Positions 39,634 through 39,772 of a stretch of 39,772 nt of DNA are shown here, piece by piece. Position 1 is the first letter of the stretch. Every line of letters begins with the position of its first letter. The DNA is from JASLQO01 sp002327525 (lineage in GTDB: Bacteria > Pseudomonadota > Gammaproteobacteria > Pseudomonadales > Azotimanducaceae): the NCBI GenBank assembly GCA_030744435.1, contig JASLQO010000010.1, positions 1-39,772 of the forward strand, given 5' to 3'. The position numbers and the translations under genes are program-made. The notes beneath the pieces are model-generated. The model ran no database searches and was not told the DNA's origin. It saw nothing but the letters and a program-made list of their open reading frames with translations.

Positions 39634-39772
39634 ACCCCCTATTACACGAGCGAAGCCAAGGGGGCCTTCCGCAGGCCTATTATCGCGAAGCGATACTCCA
39701 GCCAGGGAATTCCCTATTACACGAGCGAAGCCAAGGGGGCCTTCCGCAGGCCTATTATCGCGAAGCGATACT
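39634..39772. repeat. 75-bp tandem repeat running off the window
   Basis: CTATTACACGAGCGAAGCCA recurs exactly 75 bp apart (39641 and 39716), with AGGGGGCCTTCCGCAGGCCT following each time; the last copy is still running at the window end. Each unit contains the perfect hairpin TATCGC-ttc-GCGATA when read on the minus strand, followed by AGGCCTGCG. These blocks are shared with the tlyA repeat at 18692-18842. Only two copies are visible, so the total length is unknown. Confidence 0.85.

Noticed and set aside
39634..39772. Possible CRISPR array at the right edge
   Set aside because: The 75-bp units are repeated as a whole with almost no variable spacer, and no cas genes are seen. It is a simple tandem repeat.

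Overview
The window is GC-rich bacterial chromosome that best fits an anaerobic or microaerophilic member of the PVC superphylum (Verrucomicrobiota / Kiritimatiellota / Planctomycetota side). The reasons are a small protein of the Planctomycetes/Verrucomicrobia-restricted Minf_1886-like family (32363-32827), a very large Ser/Thr kinase with a leucine-rich-repeat tail, a secreted protein with secretin-N-like repeats, and many short palindromic intergenic repeats. This placement is an inference from gene content, not a phylogeny. No rRNA, tRNA or CRISPR array was found.

Region 1 (1-15.7 kb) is a hydrogen-metabolism locus. On the minus strand lie the four structural genes of a cytosolic NAD(P)-linked group 3b [NiFe] hydrogenase (hydB-hydG-hydD-hydA, joined by 1-nt overlaps or a 1-nt gap), then the maturation endopeptidase and the complete accessory set hypF, hypC, hypD, hypE, hypA, hypB. 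The NADH-sensing repressor Rex is encoded beside hypB, and an 18-bp Rex-type palindrome lies just upstream of hydB. A strong terminator after hydA separates the structural operon from the protease/hypFCD genes. The hyp series is split between hypD and hypE by an unrelated block: a vapBC-type toxin-antitoxin pair bracketed by near-identical 22-bp direct repeats, plus a secreted protein and a small membrane protein on the other strand.

Region 2 (15.9-20.6 kb) holds housekeeping biosynthesis: dxs (isoprenoid precursors), tlyA (rRNA methyltransferase) with a repeat-derived tail, nadK (NADP synthesis) and proC (proline). Region 3 (20.7-27.5 kb) is a signalling block: a soluble multi-PAS histidine kinase, a double-receiver response regulator with no DNA-binding domain, and a membrane Ser/Thr kinase with 11 tandem 21-residue LRRs.

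Region 4 (27.5-39.8 kb) holds a lipoprotein peptidyl-prolyl isomerase, a small secreted protein, a MATE exporter overlapping a sodium/solute symporter, a DUF456 membrane protein, the Minf_1886-like protein, a HIT hydrolase, two cupins, a Cys-containing unknown, an iron-type alcohol dehydrogenase, a flavodiiron protein (O2/NO reduction, fitting an anaerobe that must protect a hydrogenase), a PPC/DUF296 protein and a DUF422 carotenoid-type membrane protein. The window ends in an inverted-repeat element that truncates the start of the next gene, followed by a 75-bp tandem repeat running off the edge.

The recurring theme outside genes is repeats: at least seven families of short palindromic or tandem elements occupy the gaps, and several intrude into gene ends (tlyA, hydrogenase protease, the genes at both window edges). 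Several genes (rex, dxs, the 33381 cupin) have a -10 box only 6-8 nt before the start codon, suggesting leaderless transcripts.
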